Below are positions 10,672 to 21,529 of a stretch of 64,000 bases of DNA, in pieces. Made by a program: the position numbers and the translations under genes. The stretch is taken from assembly GCA_034769895.1 (NCBI GenBank), contig CM068367.1, positions 89,614,399-89,678,398 of the forward strand. The letters run 5' to 3'. The DNA is from Magicicada septendecula (taxonomy: Eukaryota > Arthropoda > Insecta > Hemiptera > Cicadidae). Every line of letters starts with the position of its first letter. Position 1 is the stretch's first letter. The notes under the pieces were generated by a model that did not search any database, was not told the DNA's origin, and saw only the letters and a program-made list of their open reading frames with translations.

Positions 10672-11599
10672 TTTTAAATTTGCATTAGCTTTTGAATCCT
10701 AACCCGTATTCTCGTCGTTTGTTGCCAAATTCCGCGAGGCAGTGAGTTTCTTCAGCCCGACGTTTTGGCAGATTCACGTTGATCTTCAGGGGGTAGATTT
10801 GTTGCCACCGTTCTTGGTCAAACAAATCATTGCAACCAAAAACGCAGTTACAATAAATCGACAACTTGAAGATGGTAGAGGTGTAAATTATCCGAAACGT
10901 CGCCAAAAGCCCCTTCGAGGAGAGGCACGCTTCCACACATGATTCAGGCAAACCAATGTTACGCACATGCGCGCGCTCACACGCACATACTAACGGGCTG
11001 CTCACACACTCACATGGGCCATAACTGACGCGCTGGGTTACCTTGCATGTCTGGAATAGTTGAAAGTAGTCCAGATACCACGACTATGGTTGCCGAAAGT
11101 GATTCCCTGAGTGGTTCATACGTCCTACTTCAAAGATGACTGTTCTGTTTTCGGCTGGAGAAATCCTCCTTAGTCGTACTACACTGTTCACCTTCACAGT
11201 TATTAGTCTGTTAATTATTTAAAATCCCATTGGGTTTAGAATCCAAACTTCACCTACATTATTCGTGGTAACAGTCCTACGAAGTTCCACGTGGTAACAT
11301 GGCATAGAGCTGAGTTTACAGAAGAGGGTGCCTCTACACCTCTACACGCTCACCCGCATTCCAAGAACAGCCAGCAAATTCCGTTGATAGAGGAGAGTCC
11401 CCATATTCCATAAATTATTTAGTCGTCAAGAGCCTCGGTTGAAATTAACGTGAGTATGAGGTTCGAGTACGAGAGATTGTGACTAACCAGAAATTATTAC
11501 ACAGAGTGGACGGAAGGCACAAGACCAGTGGCGGATTATCCATAACTCTAGGGTATGCTGCAGCACTGGGCCTCAGCTGTCTGAGGGGGGGGCACAATC
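10672..11599. other. No gene recognised; two CGAAACGTC-like motifs
   Basis: CCCGACGTTTTGGC near 10758 and CCGAAACGTCGCC near 10893 form a loose inverted pair of the motif seen in the main repeat's core module. No coding potential was recognised. Confidence 0.35.
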
Positions 11600-12089
11600 C
11601 AGCTGAATTGACTAAGCGAAGCAAAGCTTATGATCACATTACGGAATTGTTTGATTTTCTTAACGCAGTTATTAACCATGGAGAGTGTCGAGTTTGAAAA
11701 TCAAGCGAAAGCTCTAACAGAAGTTTTTTCGAACAGTTTGAATAACGATCTTCCAATAGAATTGAAGCATTTTGTGCCATGAGTAAAATTGCAACAAATG
11801 TTTTTTTTTCAAATCGTTCAAATGAAGATGATAAATTCCACGTATTACAGTTTGTCCGCTTAAAGTATTAAACTGGATTATTGACTGTAAAATGACTGAT
11901 GTATTTCCGAATATATGCATTGCTTATCGTCTGTTTTTGACGATTCCAATAGCTAACTGCGGATCTGAAAGATCATTTTCTGTATTAAAACGTACTAAAG
12001 GTATGTTGAGTTCAAGTATGCGAAATGAGAGATTATCTTCGTTAGCAAGGTTGACTATTGAAAACGAGACACTTGACTCACTCGATTAG
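11600..12089 (+). pseudogene. hAT transposase C-terminal remnant
   Basis: The frame 11892-12089 reads VFPNICIAYRLFLTIPIANC, then GSERSFSVLKRTKGMLSSSM, then RNERLSSLARLTIENETLDS and a stop. This is the hAT C-terminal dimerisation domain: PN...A.R..L..P, then SER.FS.LK..K...RS.M...RL..L..L.IE. Upstream pieces QAKALTEVFSNSLNNDLPIE and SKAYDHITELFDFLNAVIN in other frames fit the preceding region of ZMYM1-like hAT proteins. At least two frame breaks and a stop separate them, and the catalytic core is missing or unrecognisable. Confidence 0.75.
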
Positions 12090-12439
12090 AATAAATAATA
12101 CAAGACTTCGTTAAGGTAAAATAAAAACAAATGGATGGATTGGTATTTTCTAAGCTAAAGTACTACTATGCTGATTGTAATCACTATTTAGCTAAATATT
12201 TGTTGTATTTTGAGAGTTTAATAAAATAATTGTTAACTTTCGAAATTGTGTATGCCATTTATCAGTGTAGATAATAGATGAAAGGTGGAAACGAGCGAAA
12301 TACCTTATTTCTGAAACGGAGAACAAAGTGAACATCATTTCATTGCCTACAAGCAATGAACGCTTCTTGCGCGATTACTTCACAAAGCCAAGCACAACTA
12401 ACTGCGTGAACAATTGCTATCTGAAGGACGAACAGTAAG

Positions 12440-12800
12440 TCGAAGAGAAAAGTGCAACGTTACACTTCGGTCGACTATACGTCCGTACCTTCGACCAACC
12501 TAGGGCTGCAAGTGAATAGCCAAAAGACAAAATATATGCTGATGAAGAAGAGTGTCCGAGAAGAGATAGTCCCAAAGATTAAAGTCAGTCGCGATGAATT
12601 TGTGAGGGTGGATAGTTTTAGATATCTTGGGTCCCTCTTGACGTCAAAAAATCAGATGGCAATGGAAATTCAAGACGAACTGGCCATAGGAAATAGGTGC
12701 TACTTTTCTTTGCTGCCTATCTTAAAGTCCAGAAACATTCCTAGAACCTCCAAGGTCCAGATTTACTGTATTGCGACCAGTAGCATTACATGATTCCCAT
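12440..12800 (+). pseudogene. LINE RT thumb fragment
   Basis: One frame reads LGLQVNSQKTKYMLM, then VDSFRYLGSLLTSKNQMAME, then IGNRCYFSLLPILKSRN and SKVQIYCI. This is the segment immediately after the YADD box of LINE reverse transcriptases (GL.+N..KTKYM..., F.YLGS.+...N......I..R, AGN+..+SL). The active-site region and the downstream SETW region are absent or too decayed. Confidence 0.75.
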
Positions 12801-13268
12801 TACAGAACATTTTGGGTCGGTGGTTACAGAAGATAACAGGTGGTCATGAAGGTCGCTAGTTTGGAGACAGACAGATGTAAACTGGCCACAACGACGGTCG
12901 TTTACAAGCTGGAGGGAAAGTTTCAATAAAACACTATGCTACAGTGAATTGGACAAGACTCGGTCAGCACAGAAGCAGCTGACGGCACTCGCTGAATTGA
13001 GTAATGAGCACATCAAGCGCTAATAGTATGATACTGATAATAAAGGGCAATACATATATTCCAAGTGAAACTATTTTTATTTTGGTTCAAGGAATCCTAG
13101 CAACGATATTAAAATTATTATAAAATGAAGTGTTGACTTAGTAACGAAAGGTCCTTGAACAAGGTTAAGGTTCTTGTCGTCTTCGTCGGTCGGTCGAATT
13201 CGACGTTTGCATTTATTTTTAATGTCACTAACGAAACCGTTAATACCGTTGCCGGTTAGTACCGAGCG
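12801..13268. other. No gene recognised
   Basis: It may hold decayed 3' LINE sequence to about 13020. Nothing is firm. Confidence 0.35.
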
Positions 13269-13282
13269 GTTGCCATGGTAAC
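13269..13282. promoter_or_regulatory. Perfect palindromic X-box (RFX-type) motif
   Basis: GTTGCCATGGTAAC matches the X-box consensus RYYNYY-(1-3 nt)-RRNRAC in both half-sites and is a perfect palindrome. RFX factors bind such sites, classically in promoters of ciliary genes. It lies in a locally GC-rich patch (GCGGCGGCCGC follows directly). No adjoining gene was recognised, so function is inferred only. Confidence 0.4.
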
Positions 13283-13388
13283 GCGGCGGCCGCAGAGAGA
13301 TGTACGCGCCGCGATCTCGTATAAGTTTAATTTGTACAGACGGATAATTGATTTAGCACAATATAATAGGACACTGTTAGCGGGTCTC

Positions 13389-13402
13389 GTTTCCATGGCG
13401 AC
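13389..13402. promoter_or_regulatory. Second X-box-like motif
   Basis: GTTTCCATGGCGAC fits RYYNYY-AT-RRNRAC. It lies 120 bp from the palindromic motif at 13269, within the same patch. Confidence 0.35.
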
Positions 13403-13799
13403 CGTAATTTTACCAAATTGCCCTCATTATACGCAACAACATTTTATTTCGCGGAAAAACAGTCTGTATTCGTAATAGAAATGTGGAGCGATGAAAAATA
13501 CGACGAAAATATTTTGACAAAAAATAACACGCTGAATTATATCAAGGTATCAAAAACGTTAGGGTTTAAAGCTACATAAATGTATAACGTAATTCTTTTT
13601 AGCTTCTTCATAACTAGATTATAATATTGTCACATCGGTCCCAAGACATGCAACAGAAAAACTATTTACATCGGGCACACTGTTGACTCGCCAGAACATT
13701 GTCAGCCAATCCTGAAACTTATGGGACTTTTTGTGTCTATTACGTAACTCCGTGCCCTAACGACGATCGTTATAAAGGTTGAGCACAAGATAGAGAGGC
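13403..13799. other. No gene recognised
   Basis: AT-rich sequence after the GC-rich patch. No coding similarity was recognised. Confidence 0.35.
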
Positions 13800-14003
13800 G
13801 TGGACGGAGAAATCCGAAGTACCACACATAAGTCCACTTTCCGATGTCAGTTCCTTTCCCTAGAAGGAAGCCCCATTTGGAAGGAGTCAGCGAAGTATTT
13901 AGGTGTTCGGCTTGATCGGCGCCTATGCTTCAACGCCCACGTGACCGAAACCCTTGACAAGGCTCGCGGCGTCCGAGCTAAACTGTTTCCATTTCTTTCG
14001 TGA
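13800..14003 (+). pseudogene. Jockey/R1-type LINE RT fragment
   Basis: The frame reads SLEGSPIWKESAKYLGVRLD, then RRLCFNAHVTETLDKARGVR and AKLFPFLS before a stop. This is the conserved segment after the RT active site in Jockey-group elements (KYLGV.LD..L.F..H+..T..KA......LFPLL). Only this segment is recognisable; the CLALSL piece immediately after the stop may continue it. A second, unrelated Jockey-type piece lies at 57705-58320. Confidence 0.75.
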
Positions 14004-15174
14004 CGCAACTGCCTGGCTCTGTCTCTTGTTTCTTCGGTCAGTACTGAAAAACGACCTATACGGCTCCCGCATGGTAGTTTTCCTTGTCGGGATCTCCTTG
14101 GTTTGTCAGAAGTGACGTAATTCGTGGAGCTTTTCGAGTTCCCACTCTGTCTGTCTTTGTCCGGTCGCAGGCTGCAACCCTCTTTGCTGTTGCTTCGACA
14201 TTTACCTTCCCATACATAAACACCATCAGCGCCTCAGAACCACCACCCCCGATCCGGGTCAAACCTCCTTGGACGATTCTTAATGATCAGCCATAAAGAT
14301 ACCTTGGGTTTTTCTCCTCAGGGGCCCTTCCTAGCATGCTTAACACGCTTGTTTGCCACCACCACCATCACCACCCTCACACTGGTTACCTTGGCCACCG
14401 GCACCGAGAGCGACCGACACCTACTGGCGTCTGCTCACTGTGCCCGAGATTGGTAACACCTGTCGCCTGGATCGAACCAGAACAAGTGCACACGACAAAA
14501 AGGCTTCTTCCCCTGCCATTTAGCGAAAAACCGCGTTGGTGGTAACCTTTGCCAGTATTCGGCACCAGTAAATGAACCAGCATAATTATCTTCTGGCAGC
14601 CATTGGGCACGACCCAGATGCTGCAATCCAACCACGGGTGCAAAGACAACCATTCAACAATACAATGAGAGGGCCATGCACACTCGCACACTCGATCCTG
14701 CTGACTGCCGCCTCCGACCGCCTGGACCCCTACTAAATAATCACAGAACGGTGAGCTCTTCGTCTTATATGTCGCCTCCTTAACAAACTGTTTCCTAACC
14801 TAGACACGTTCCTTTAAAAACTAAATTGCCGGTACGGCCGGAACCCAGGACTCCGTCCATCCATCCAGACCATGGCAGAATCTATCAACAGGGTAACAAG
14901 AAACACCAAAAGACCTACCTTTCTTATAAATTGCCTGCTGGCACTTGCAAATAGGCCTACAACAGGTAGCCAACACAACGACCCAACATTGCTAATCACA
15001 CTTCAGGTCACCCCTATTCAAATTTCCCGCTCTCACCGCCCCCTCTGCCGTACCCTTAACGCCAAGTTTGATGCTCTTTTCCACCATGTGGGTCCCAAGC
15101 TGCTCGATAATACATCTTGTATACACCTTTCTTCACTCCTTGCTATCTCTACTATGTCATTTCGTCCTGTCACT
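14004..15174. other. No gene recognised; C-rich
   Basis: This stretch is richer in C and in CCACCA/CACC runs than the surroundings (for example 14356-14385). Open frames of 60-118 codons occur on both strands, but none carries a recognisable domain. It may be remnants of the same Jockey element or another LINE. Confidence 0.3.
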
Positions 15175-15420
15175 CTCACAACTTTCCCATCTCAACCCCT
15201 TAGCTTTCCTTTGGATCTCTTTCCCTGAGCTTCTCATTTACAGTCTTCTTCACGTCAGTTATTTCCATCTTTTGTCTGTATATGCGTCCGAACCATCTTA
15301 GTCTATGCGTTTTAACATACGGACTACCTTCCAGTGCCTTCATTGTTTGTTTTTCCAGTCTCGCAATTTGTCAACCTTCTGTAGACTTCTTTTTTTTATT
15401 TTCCTTGGCCCATATATTGA
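15175..15420 (-). pseudogene. LINE tail fragment, next to a solo LTR
   Basis: On the minus strand a frame reads HRLRWFGRIYRQKMEITDVK, then KTVNEKLRERDPKES and a stop. This is the RLRW.G...R motif of LINE C-termini. The piece ends where the solo LTR begins at 15427, so the LTR probably inserted into the LINE remnant or beside it. Confidence 0.5.
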
Positions 15421-15426
15421 TCATAT

Positions 15427-15979
15427 TGTTACGACATCACAGAACAATCTACGTGTTTGTCGAATGTGCCAGAGGAATCGCGGTCTAATGTGCGTGGTAT
15501 ACGTGCTTGTCGACGCATTTGCTAGACGGTGGAGAATTGGCGCGGCCGCTCTCACTGTGTCAAGGGCGCAAGCAATTACGTCATAGTTTGGAGGTAATAC
15601 GTGTATGTGGAATCGTCTAGACTTTCGTCGGGCTATAAATACCTGTACTCAACAACGTTCAGTTCAGTATAGCTGCGATATATTTACTGTGCGGTTCGAG
15701 TTATATTCGGGCGATATTACTGTGCGCGTTCAAGTGGTTATTAGTTAAGTGTTGTGTTTTATAATCGGACGGTATATTGTAATACAATTGTGTTTTAATA
15801 TTAGTTGACATTTATTTGCGTGTGAACAATTTTTTTATTTGGTTTGTTATAAGAGACTGTGTTGTTAATTACGAACTGTTAACTGTGAAAATTAAAGCTG
15901 GTGATTAGTGACTTAATTGGTGTCTTGTACTTATTTTGTTTCCACTGTACCTACGACGATCGAGTAGACCGTCGTAACA
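15427..15979 (+). mobile_element. Solo LTR of a gypsy-like retrotransposon, 553 bp
   Basis: The sequence starts TGTTACGAC and ends GTCGTAACA, exact inverted complements. It is flanked on both sides by ATAT (15423-15426 and 15980-15983), a 4-bp target duplication. TG...CA ends, this length and a 4-bp AT-rich duplication are what many insect gypsy LTRs show. No second LTR, primer-binding site or internal region follows, so it is a solo LTR left by recombination between two LTRs. Intact termini and a perfect duplication suggest a fairly recent insertion. Confidence 0.85.
15634..15668 (+). promoter_or_regulatory. LTR core promoter: TATA box and initiator
   Basis: TATAAATA lies at 15634-15641. 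About 27 bp downstream are two overlapping TTCAGT initiator-like sequences (15658-15668), matching the arthropod TCAGT initiator. This places the U3/R boundary of the solo LTR and sets its orientation as plus. Confidence 0.6.
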
Positions 15980-16852
15980 ATATTATTATTTTCGTATTAA
16001 AGGTTCTCAACTTCTCTGCAACCGCAAATGTGATACTCACTGTTTACTTAAAAAAATATCGGTATGGAGAACCATACATGACTTCCATATTCTAAGATTT
16101 ATATTTAAAATCATTTTCGAAATGAAATATTACCATAGAAACTACTTCTTTCTACTTACTGCTTCAGCCTTAACCACAGTACTGTGGTCACTAACATATA
16201 CCACCTCACGTTATCGGACTCGATTTTCACTGATGATGGAAGTCGATGACATTGCCGAAACATCTGGTTTTGTAGAAAACATTGGACTACGCCAAATATC
16301 CCGGGAAGGAATTTTAACAAAAACTACTTCTTTGTTGCCGATAACGTTGTACACATACATATATAAAAAATAAGCATAAAATTAATGGCTTGTATAAGTT
16401 AATGATTGATCTCCATTAAGTAGTGCTCAAGTTTCCAAAGTTTTAATATTATGATGTCCGTAATTAAAACATCAGAGCAGGTTTAGTGTGAATGAGGGTA
16501 CACCGTGGACTAAAATTTTCAACATTTCCTATTGAGCGTTGCTTAGAGTAAAGCTCTGCGAATCTACAGTGTATGTTTCACAGAACAAACACGCTAAAAA
16601 GAAGGAGCGCTCCGAAGTCACTCATGGACCCTCAGCTTCTTGCAGAGGGTTCATTCCCTAAAGACGAAAAGTCTGTCTATGAATCGTTCCTCTGTAAACA
16701 CGTGCAGTTACACTGCCCAACGATCCACAGGAAGCAAATTGATGTCCATTTTTTCGGCTTGCACGCGTTATGTTGGTGTGGATTTCGGCACTTTCCATTT
16801 AAAAAGCATGCAAAAGTAAGAAAAAACATGAGTGAGGCCAGAAATAACGCGA

Positions 16853-16854
<2 letters not shown>

Positions 16855-16903
<49 letters not shown>
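16855..16903 (+). repeat. (TG)n microsatellite inside repeat copy
   Basis: About 24 TG units. The same site in the array copies has 9-10 units. Confidence 0.95.
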
Positions 16904-16904
<1 letters not shown>

Positions 16905-17124
16905 TTCCCTGCCTTTTTATTGCTGTAGTCATAATAATAAAATGGAAACGTAAACATTACATAACTGAGATATGCTTACCTGCCACGAACGATATATTAT
17001 TTTATACATGTATATTAACTCATACATAATTTACATTAAAATGAAAAAATTATAATTTTATTGCCTGGCAACAAAATTATTTTATTTTTAACAATTACCA
17101 TTGTTTGAAAAAGTTTAAATGAAT

Positions 17125-17625
17125 TTTAAAGTACTTTACTGTTGTTAAAACGTAAAAGGTTGCAGGTAAACTACCCCTTCCCCTTAACCGATCTTCACCA
17201 AAATCGAAAGTTCTTGAGATCTCTACAATTTAGGGACGTATGCAAAAAATTATTTGATTCTGTTTGAATTTGCAGTTGTTATCGTTTGCCATAGAAAATA
17301 CCCTTGTTAAAAAATGTTGCAGGTAAACTACCCCTTTCCCTTAACCGATCTTCACCAAAAACAATAGGTCTTGAGAACTCTACAATTTAGGGCTGTATGC
17401 AAATAATCTTTTGATTCTGTTTGAATTTGCGGCTGTTATCGTTTGCCATAGAAAATACCCTTGTTAAAACATAAACCGTTGCTGGTAAACTACCCCTTTC
17501 CCTCAACCGATCTTCACCAAAAACAATAGGTCGTGAGTACTCTACAAATCAGGGCTGTATGCTAAAAATTATTTGATTCTGTTTGAATTTGCGGCTGTTA
17601 TCGTTTGCCATAGAAAAAAAATCTA
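17125..17625 (+). repeat. Minisatellite, about 161-bp period, 3 units
   Basis: Each unit holds GGTAAACTACCCCTT, CCGATCTTCACCAAAA, TTGATTCTGTTTGAATTTGC and TATCGTTTGCCATAGAAAA. The starts at 17166, 17327 and 17488 are 161 bp apart. Confidence 0.9.
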
Positions 17626-17792
17626 AGACAGACAGACACACAGACAGACACACACACAGACACTTTTCGAAAAACGACTTTTTTTCATGTTTTGAGTGTA
17701 GCAATTTCATGTTTTGAGAATCTGCAATAATCTCGAACACGATTTTTTTTCCCATCACCATACTTCCATTTCCTTAAGGAATATGGAAGTAA

Positions 17793-18769
17793 AAAAATAC
17801 ATATGGACATACTACCACTAGACGAATTACTGTTTTATATACTCCTATTTTTGTTTATGTTCTGTTCTATATTTTTTCTTACGCAATTTCTTATCAAACA
17901 ATTATATTTGTACTAGGCATATCGTCCATCTTGATTTGTGCGTAGTTTTGAAGGACCCCACACGATTTATGAAACTATAAGAATACAATTCGTATGTATA
18001 AGTTATTTTTTGTCTCTTGTTTCAGCGTTTTGTTTTTCTAGTTGCTATAGTCGGTCCGTAATTAATGGTGAGGCCTTCGGCATCTACACCATTTTCAAAT
18101 CTTTCCTGATCTCTACATCGCTATTAAGTGATGAGATTCAAGCTGAATAGAGTGACACCGAAAGGTTTACTTGCATAGTAGAAAGTGCTTATGTGGTTAA
18201 TCCTTTAAGTTGATGGCAATGACTGCAGACAATTGTCAGCGTCGGGAAGGATGATTACTTCACTGGGCTGTTACAAATCTGATACATCTTGTACATTAGA
18301 GACAAACGTTGGGAATAAGTAACAGGGAACGGATTTAATCCATATAAAATTTAAAATGTTTCACATTTAGCCTATGTTAATAATGAAATATTTTTCACAT
18401 TTTAATGCAATGCGTTGATTTTTCACTTTATTACATTTATTTTATGTGTGAGCGCATCCGCAAGCCAAAGAAGGAAGGGGGGAAAAGTTCCAGGAATACC
18501 CTCTACATTCCATACGCAGTGTTGCATAATAATGGTGCAATTTCTATGTGATGAGATTGAAGCACTTTTGCGTAATGCTTTATGCACTTTTGCATTGTGT
18601 TTTAGTTTTTTCAGTCAAGAGCCTGCGATCGAATATAAAGTAGGCATTTTTCCTAGTATTTTATGCTTCTGCCCACTTAACTAAACACTCGATAGGTATA
18701 CTCGCTGTGGCGCTTTTAGCTCGTATTTTGTATAAAATTCCTCATAACTTTATGCTCCTCATAGACTTT
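17793..18769. other. No gene recognised
   Basis: AT-rich, with short open frames only. Confidence 0.4.
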
Positions 18770-19320
18770 TACAGTTATTTCAGAAGAATTTTAACTTCCA
18801 TTTTTGGGCTCTGACGCCCCTAATATTGGAAATTGCTTAAATTAAACATCACATTAAGATTTGCGTTAAAATTCCCTTTGGTAAGATACCCGATAAATTC
18901 TTCAAATTTTGATCCCTTTTTGAGGCTTGGTACCCCAAAATTTTAAAAATTTCAAAAACCGCACACTATATTCAGATTCTTATTAAAATTCTCTTTAACT
19001 TAATACTAGATTTGTACGAATTGTAACAAATTTTTGACCCACTTTTTGTGCCCTGATAGCCAAAAATTTCTAAATTTCCAAAACTTAACACTATATTCAG
19101 ATTCTGCTTACAATTCTTGGTAATTTGATATCCCACATGGTTTTCTGTGATTTGTTTGAAAATGTTGACCCCTCACATTTCTGCCTTCCGTTCTCCTATG
19201 TTTGGGGGATCAATCATAAAAAACAATAGAGCTCTGTCAGGTAAAAGTATGGATACGGAGGCTAAGTTTTACGAAAATCGCTTGATGCATACAAAAGTTA
19301 CCTTGAGGCTTTTCCAAATA
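18770..19320 (-). repeat. Interspersed repeat subtype B, inverted copy
   Basis: The minus strand corresponds to 4856-5330: the CCAAGTTTTACGAAAATCG-like block (19262-19282) and three degenerate AAATTTC-rich units of about 110-130 bp, with TATATTCAGATTCT recurring at 18968 and 19092. The TTACTTCC terminus itself was not found on this copy. Confidence 0.5.
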
Positions 19321-19897
19321 GACAAAAAGGCAGACATGCCATACGGTCGAGGCACAGAACTCTTTTCGCTCTTATAATTAATGATATAACAGGAGGAAAG
19401 AAAGTAAATCCTTATCTGTCGGTTATTTCGCTCCCCAAAATAACACTTATTCTAACACGTTATTTTAAATTGTGACTAGTTAACTGATTGAATTTCACTA
19501 AACCTTTCCTCGTTTGTTGATTATTGACAACACAAAGTGTACCGGTTTGAACAGCAACGCGTATGTCACTTCCGTATTGATGCGTTCACAGAATAAACCT
19601 GGCATTGGTGAGAATAAGCTATTACGTAACACGTGTCGTGTCGCATCAAACAGACAATGCAAGCGGCAGTGGAGAGGAAGTTTGTGTAACGCAAAAGGGG
19701 ATCAGCGCTAAGTGCATAGTGCCCGGTGTGAGGGGAAACGCAGATGTGTGATGACCTTCATACTGACCTGGGTTTACGATTTCCTAAATCTAGCGTTCAC
19801 ACAACACTGTCACAATAAAAAAACTGCATAATTATTGTAACAAAAATCCCGAAAGGCGGTTTTAATAAAAATTCGTAGCTCATACGTTAACGTAGAG
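19321..19897. other. No gene recognised
   Basis: Nothing beyond short open frames was seen. Confidence 0.4.
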
Positions 19898-19965
19898 CAG
19901 GGGTTCCCAACGGGTGGTACGCGTACCGCTAGTGGTAAGTGGAGGGATCTAAGGTGGTACGCAAG
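19898..19965 (+). repeat. hAT-like terminal sequence
   Basis: CAGGGGTTCCCAACGGG followed by GGTGGTACGCGTACC has the CAGNGGTTC(C/T)CAA form common at hAT element ends. A matching inverted end was not found downstream in the window, so only one terminus is supported. Confidence 0.4.
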
Positions 19966-21054
19966 AACACCTAGCTAGCAAAAAAGGTCAGCTTTTTAGG
20001 CATAAGTCGTGTGCTAATTCAGTCTTCACGACTTACTAGACCCTGGGCGGAAAATTTGGAGTCCAGTTAAAAGGAGAGTTTCCCGTATTTTCAATATTAT
20101 TGACTCATCAAGTTAGCATATTTCTTCATAAATTTTCGTTCACTGAAATGTATTTTTTTAACGGCTTTTGTCGAAATGAATGTCTCGTTGAGTGAATAAT
20201 TTTTTACGGTTTAAACACGTCAAATAATGAACCAGATTATACATGTCATTACTTTTATTCTTTTTAATTTTATCACGGCGGCTCACCTACATTAAAATGT
20301 AAATTAGCGCCCCACCCAATTTTTATAAAAATCATAGATGTAACACGAACGTTTTCACGACAAGCATATGGCTGATTAGCGGCGTACTTAAAATTATGAA
20401 ATCTTCAAGTTGGGACCTGCAATTTTTGATATCTTTTAACCGGTTACCGCTGCGAAATTAATTTTGTTCGGTTAGTGCGGTCATTTAGAAATGAGCAGAA
20501 CTCAGTGACTCTTTCTGGACAAACAAAAAATCGAAAGCAATGAGCAAGAAATCCGTTTTGACTTGTTTTCAGAATAAAAAAAAATATACATAACCCACTT
20601 ACATCTATAATTAGTCACAATAAGAAAATTTCGGTCAGTAATAACGAGCAACGCTGCCTTTGTAACAAAAAGGTTTGTCGTGAGTATGAGCGTATAATTA
20701 GGCAGGATACTTTTCTAACCGGTTCCAAGTTGGCACCGGTTAAAATAATATTTTAGCCTTAGGATAAAAATCTCGCCTAACAAAGGAACAAGGAGGAGGA
20801 GCGCGGTACGCGGTACAGTCAACAATTTGTTAGATTCATAATTAACGTGACTTTATGTGGCGACGACTCCGGTATCACGACATGGATCCATTCCAAAAAA
20901 TATCTCTCTGACATTTCTCTGAAAGTAAGTAAATTAATTAAAACACAAGTAAATTGATTTCAGTATTTACACTAGGAAACTGAAGTAATAACTAGTGTTT
21001 TCTCATTTAAGTTGTATATTTCTAACTCGTCTCTAATCTCTTCATTTCAAAATC
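19966..21054. other. No gene recognised
   Basis: It may be the interior of the hAT-like element starting at 19898. No transposase was recognised. Confidence 0.35.
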
Positions 21055-21475
21055 AAAAACCTTTGACCGATCTCAGAAATTTCATCTCCGCTGCTTGTAT
21101 GCGGCTTTTATATCTCTTTCTCATTACTCACGACTCACTTCCATTAAGAAGCATAGGGACAACCACTACCTTGTAAAATTGAGCTGAGCATCTTTCCACG
21201 TCCTGTTTTTTAGTGTCCTCTTATGGTGCCGCACATCATTTGAAACTTATGTAGTTTATGTCTACGTCTCTTGTTCTCATATTATACAGCATACCCTAGG
21301 TAGCGAAAGTGAGAGACTTGTTCAGTTAGTTGGTTGTTAAACATATTTTGGCTCTTACAGGGTTGCTTCCCAGGAAAGCCATCAACTTCGTTTTGCTTAT
21401 GGAAATTCTGAAGTTATACTGAAACGAACACCGTTGTAAATTATGTAGCGCTATTTGCTAATAATTTTCGGTGAT
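21055..21475 (-). pseudogene. LINE RT-thumb to connection fragment
   Basis: The minus strand gives, in order, ISISKTKLMAFLGSNPVRAK (about 21420-21355), then NNQLTEQVSHFRYLGYAV, FQMMCGTIRG, FYKVVVVPMLLNGSES and KSRIQAAEMKFLRSVKG (ending near 21060). This is the same LINE lineage as 24285-25045 and 44400-44745: the MAF.G..PVR, V..F.YLGY, MCGTIRRTLK and RIQA.EM.FLR blocks are shared. Several frame changes and a stop make it inactive; both ends are truncated. Confidence 0.8.
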
Positions 21476-21485
21476 ACAATATAAT

Positions 21486-21523
21486 AATAATTAATAATAT
21501 TATTATTATTATTATTATTATCA
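21486..21523. repeat. (TTA)n/(AAT)n microsatellite
   Basis: Imperfect AAT followed by about eight perfect ATT units. Confidence 0.9.
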
Positions 21524-21529
21524 GAACTT

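Larger units (their letters stand above)
16057..17792 (+). mobile_element. Main repeat family, complete single copy (reference)
   Basis: This is the clearest full copy. The parts in order are: start TATCGGTATGG; 5' hairpin GTATGG-AGAA-CCATAC (16062-16077); core module with palindrome ACCACAGTACTGTGGT near 16175, then CTGATGATGG and GCCGAAACATC near 16230-16262; a non-coding middle; a (TG)n tract at 16855; three minisatellite units (17125-17625); CAGACAGACA repeats; and a 3' terminal hairpin TACTTCCATTTCC/GGAATATGGAAGTA (17761-17791). It ends GGAAGTAA. No transposase is encoded. Internal minisatellites plus terminal hairpins recall the Helentron-derived HINE/DINE-1 type of insects, but the required terminal signatures were not proven, so the class is unassigned. 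Confidence 0.7.
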
